15,363 nt of DNA, taken from assembly GCA_005880805.1 (NCBI GenBank), contig VBFZ01000150.1, positions 4,156 to 19,518 of the forward strand, given 5' to 3'. The translations under genes were made by a program, and so were the position numbers. Shown here piece after piece: positions 14,730-15,363 of the stretch. Source of the stretch: Chloroflexota bacterium. Lineage in GTDB: Bacteria > Chloroflexota > Limnocylindria > Limnocylindrales > CSP1-4. The notes beneath the pieces were generated by a model, which was not told the DNA's origin, did no database searches, and saw only the letters and a list, made by a program, of their open reading frames with translations. Position 1 is the first letter of the stretch, and every line of letters begins with the position of its first letter.

Positions 14730-15363
14730 GTGAGCGAAGAGGCTCAGGATTCGAGCCGACCGGATGCCGACGACCGTGGGTCGGATAACGCCGGCCGCGC
14801 TGGGTCCAGCAACGCGGAAAGCGGGGGGTCCAGCAGCGCGGACCTCGGGCGCCGCCGGTTCTTCCGTGACTTCGCGGGCGAGCTCGTGCGAACGGCCGCG
14901 ACCGTCGCCGGCGCGGCGAGCGCCATCCAGCGCACGTCTGCGGAGGCCGCGGGCGCCATCCTCAACCCGGCGTCGGTCGGCGACCGGGTCAACCCCGCGG
15001 CGGGCAGTGCCGCCGGGTTCCGTACGGCCTTCCGCATGGATGGCGAGAGGCTGTTCCTCATCGACCAGCGGAGGCTCCCGGACGCGCTCATTGAGGTGGA
15101 GTGCACGTCGGCAGCCGACGTGACGTCGGCCATCCGCGACATGGTGATCCGCGGCGCCCCGGCGACGGGCCAGGCGGCGGCTCTCGGCCTGGCGCTGACG
15201 GCTCACGCGCTGCGCGACAACACGCCTTTCATCCGCAAGGCAATGATGCGGGCGGCGGCGAACGGCCTCGTCGAGGCACGCCCGACGGCCGCGAACGTCC
15301 GCTGGGCGGTCGACCGCCTGATGGCACGCTTCTTCGAGCTCGGCGACCCGCCGGACGACGGGC
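14730..15363 (+). CDS. mtnA: Methylthioribose-1-phosphate isomerase-like protein with N-terminal extension, 3' end outside window
   Basis: The frame opens at GTG 14730 and runs off the window after 211 codons. From about residue 103 it matches the MtnA/eIF2B-alpha-like family N-terminus: LFLIDQRRLPDALIEVECTS, AIRDMVIRGAPATGQAAALG, and EARPTAANVRWAVDRLMARF. MtnA converts 5-methylthioribose-1-phosphate to the ribulose form in methionine salvage; its catalytic cysteine and aspartate lie beyond the window. Ahead of this is an unusual 102-residue extension: a Ser/Gly/Asp-rich stretch with an eight-residue near repeat (GSSNAESG, GSSSADLG), then GRRRFFRDFAGELVRTAATV, which resembles a twin-arginine motif with a weak, charged hydrophobic region. 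ATG 15036 would give a standard-length protein. The enzyme could instead be a related aldose-phosphate isomerase. It lies 13 bases after apt, whose substrate adenine is the co-product of the same pathway. Confidence 0.82.
   Translation, partial: MSEEAQDSSRPDADDRGSDNAGRAGSSNAESGGSSSADLGRRRFFRDFAGELVRTAATVAGAASAIQRTSAEAAGAILNPASVGDRVNPAAGSAAGFRTAFRMDGERLFLIDQRRLPDALIEVECTSAADVTSAIRDMVIRGAPATGQAAALGLALTAHALRDNTPFIRKAMMRAAANGLVEARPTAANVRWAVDRLMARFFELGDPPDDG

Noticed and set aside
14802..14842. A CRISPR-like or mobile-element repeat (GGGTCCAGCAACGCGGA and a one-mismatch copy 24 bases on)
   Set aside because: There are only two copies, in frame within a Ser/Gly-rich protein segment, with no spacer regularity; it is a small coding repeat.

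Overview
The window is a dense, strongly G+C-rich bacterial chromosome segment with a codon bias to G/C at third positions. All genes but one are on the + strand, often with 4-base start/stop overlaps (GTGA or TTGA). The order rpsU - yqeY - 7TM-HD phosphodiesterase - ybeY, the F420-type luciferase-like genes, the Gram-positive-style pth-mfd pair and a minimal zincin suggest a Chloroflexota-like or actinobacterial-like organism. Chloroflexota is my preferred guess, by inference from gene content only. I see no phage, insertion sequence, CRISPR array, tRNA or rRNA.

Layout. 1-903: 3' part of an NAD(P)-binding atypical SDR/NmrA-like protein. 900-4522: a likely housekeeping run driven from a clear sigma-70-type promoter (TTGACC-17-TAGACT): rpsU (TTG start with a very strong Shine-Dalgarno), yqeY, a PgpH-like cyclic-di-AMP phosphodiesterase and ybeY. 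ybeY has no ordinary start codon near its conserved region and carries an in-frame 21-bp minisatellite. 4519-5043 (-): a MarR-family regulator convergent with ybeY; both genes stop inside the same CTAG. 5044-5344: a 301-bp divergent region with four copies of a GAAATCGG-like motif and a perfect palindrome. 5345-9891: pth and mfd, overlapping by 4 bp. 9947-11145: an F420-type LLM oxidoreductase followed by an internally deleted remnant of a second LLM gene. 11186-13149: an MFS exporter and a small zincin, translationally coupled. 13261-14082: a secreted SGNH hydrolase. 14195-15363: apt and the 5' part of an mtnA-like gene, probably a purine/methylthioadenosine salvage pair.

The most striking observation is in mfd. 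A perfect 139-bp copy of its own UvrB-homology coding sequence (6760-6898) recurs in frame at 7747-7885, exactly where the first half of the RNA-polymerase-interacting domain should be. The reading frame stays open and all helicase motifs are intact. This predicts either a natural intragenic conversion that made a Mfd defective in RNAP binding, or a sequencing/assembly chimera. I found no convincing wholly new multi-gene system; the unusual features here are modifications within known families.
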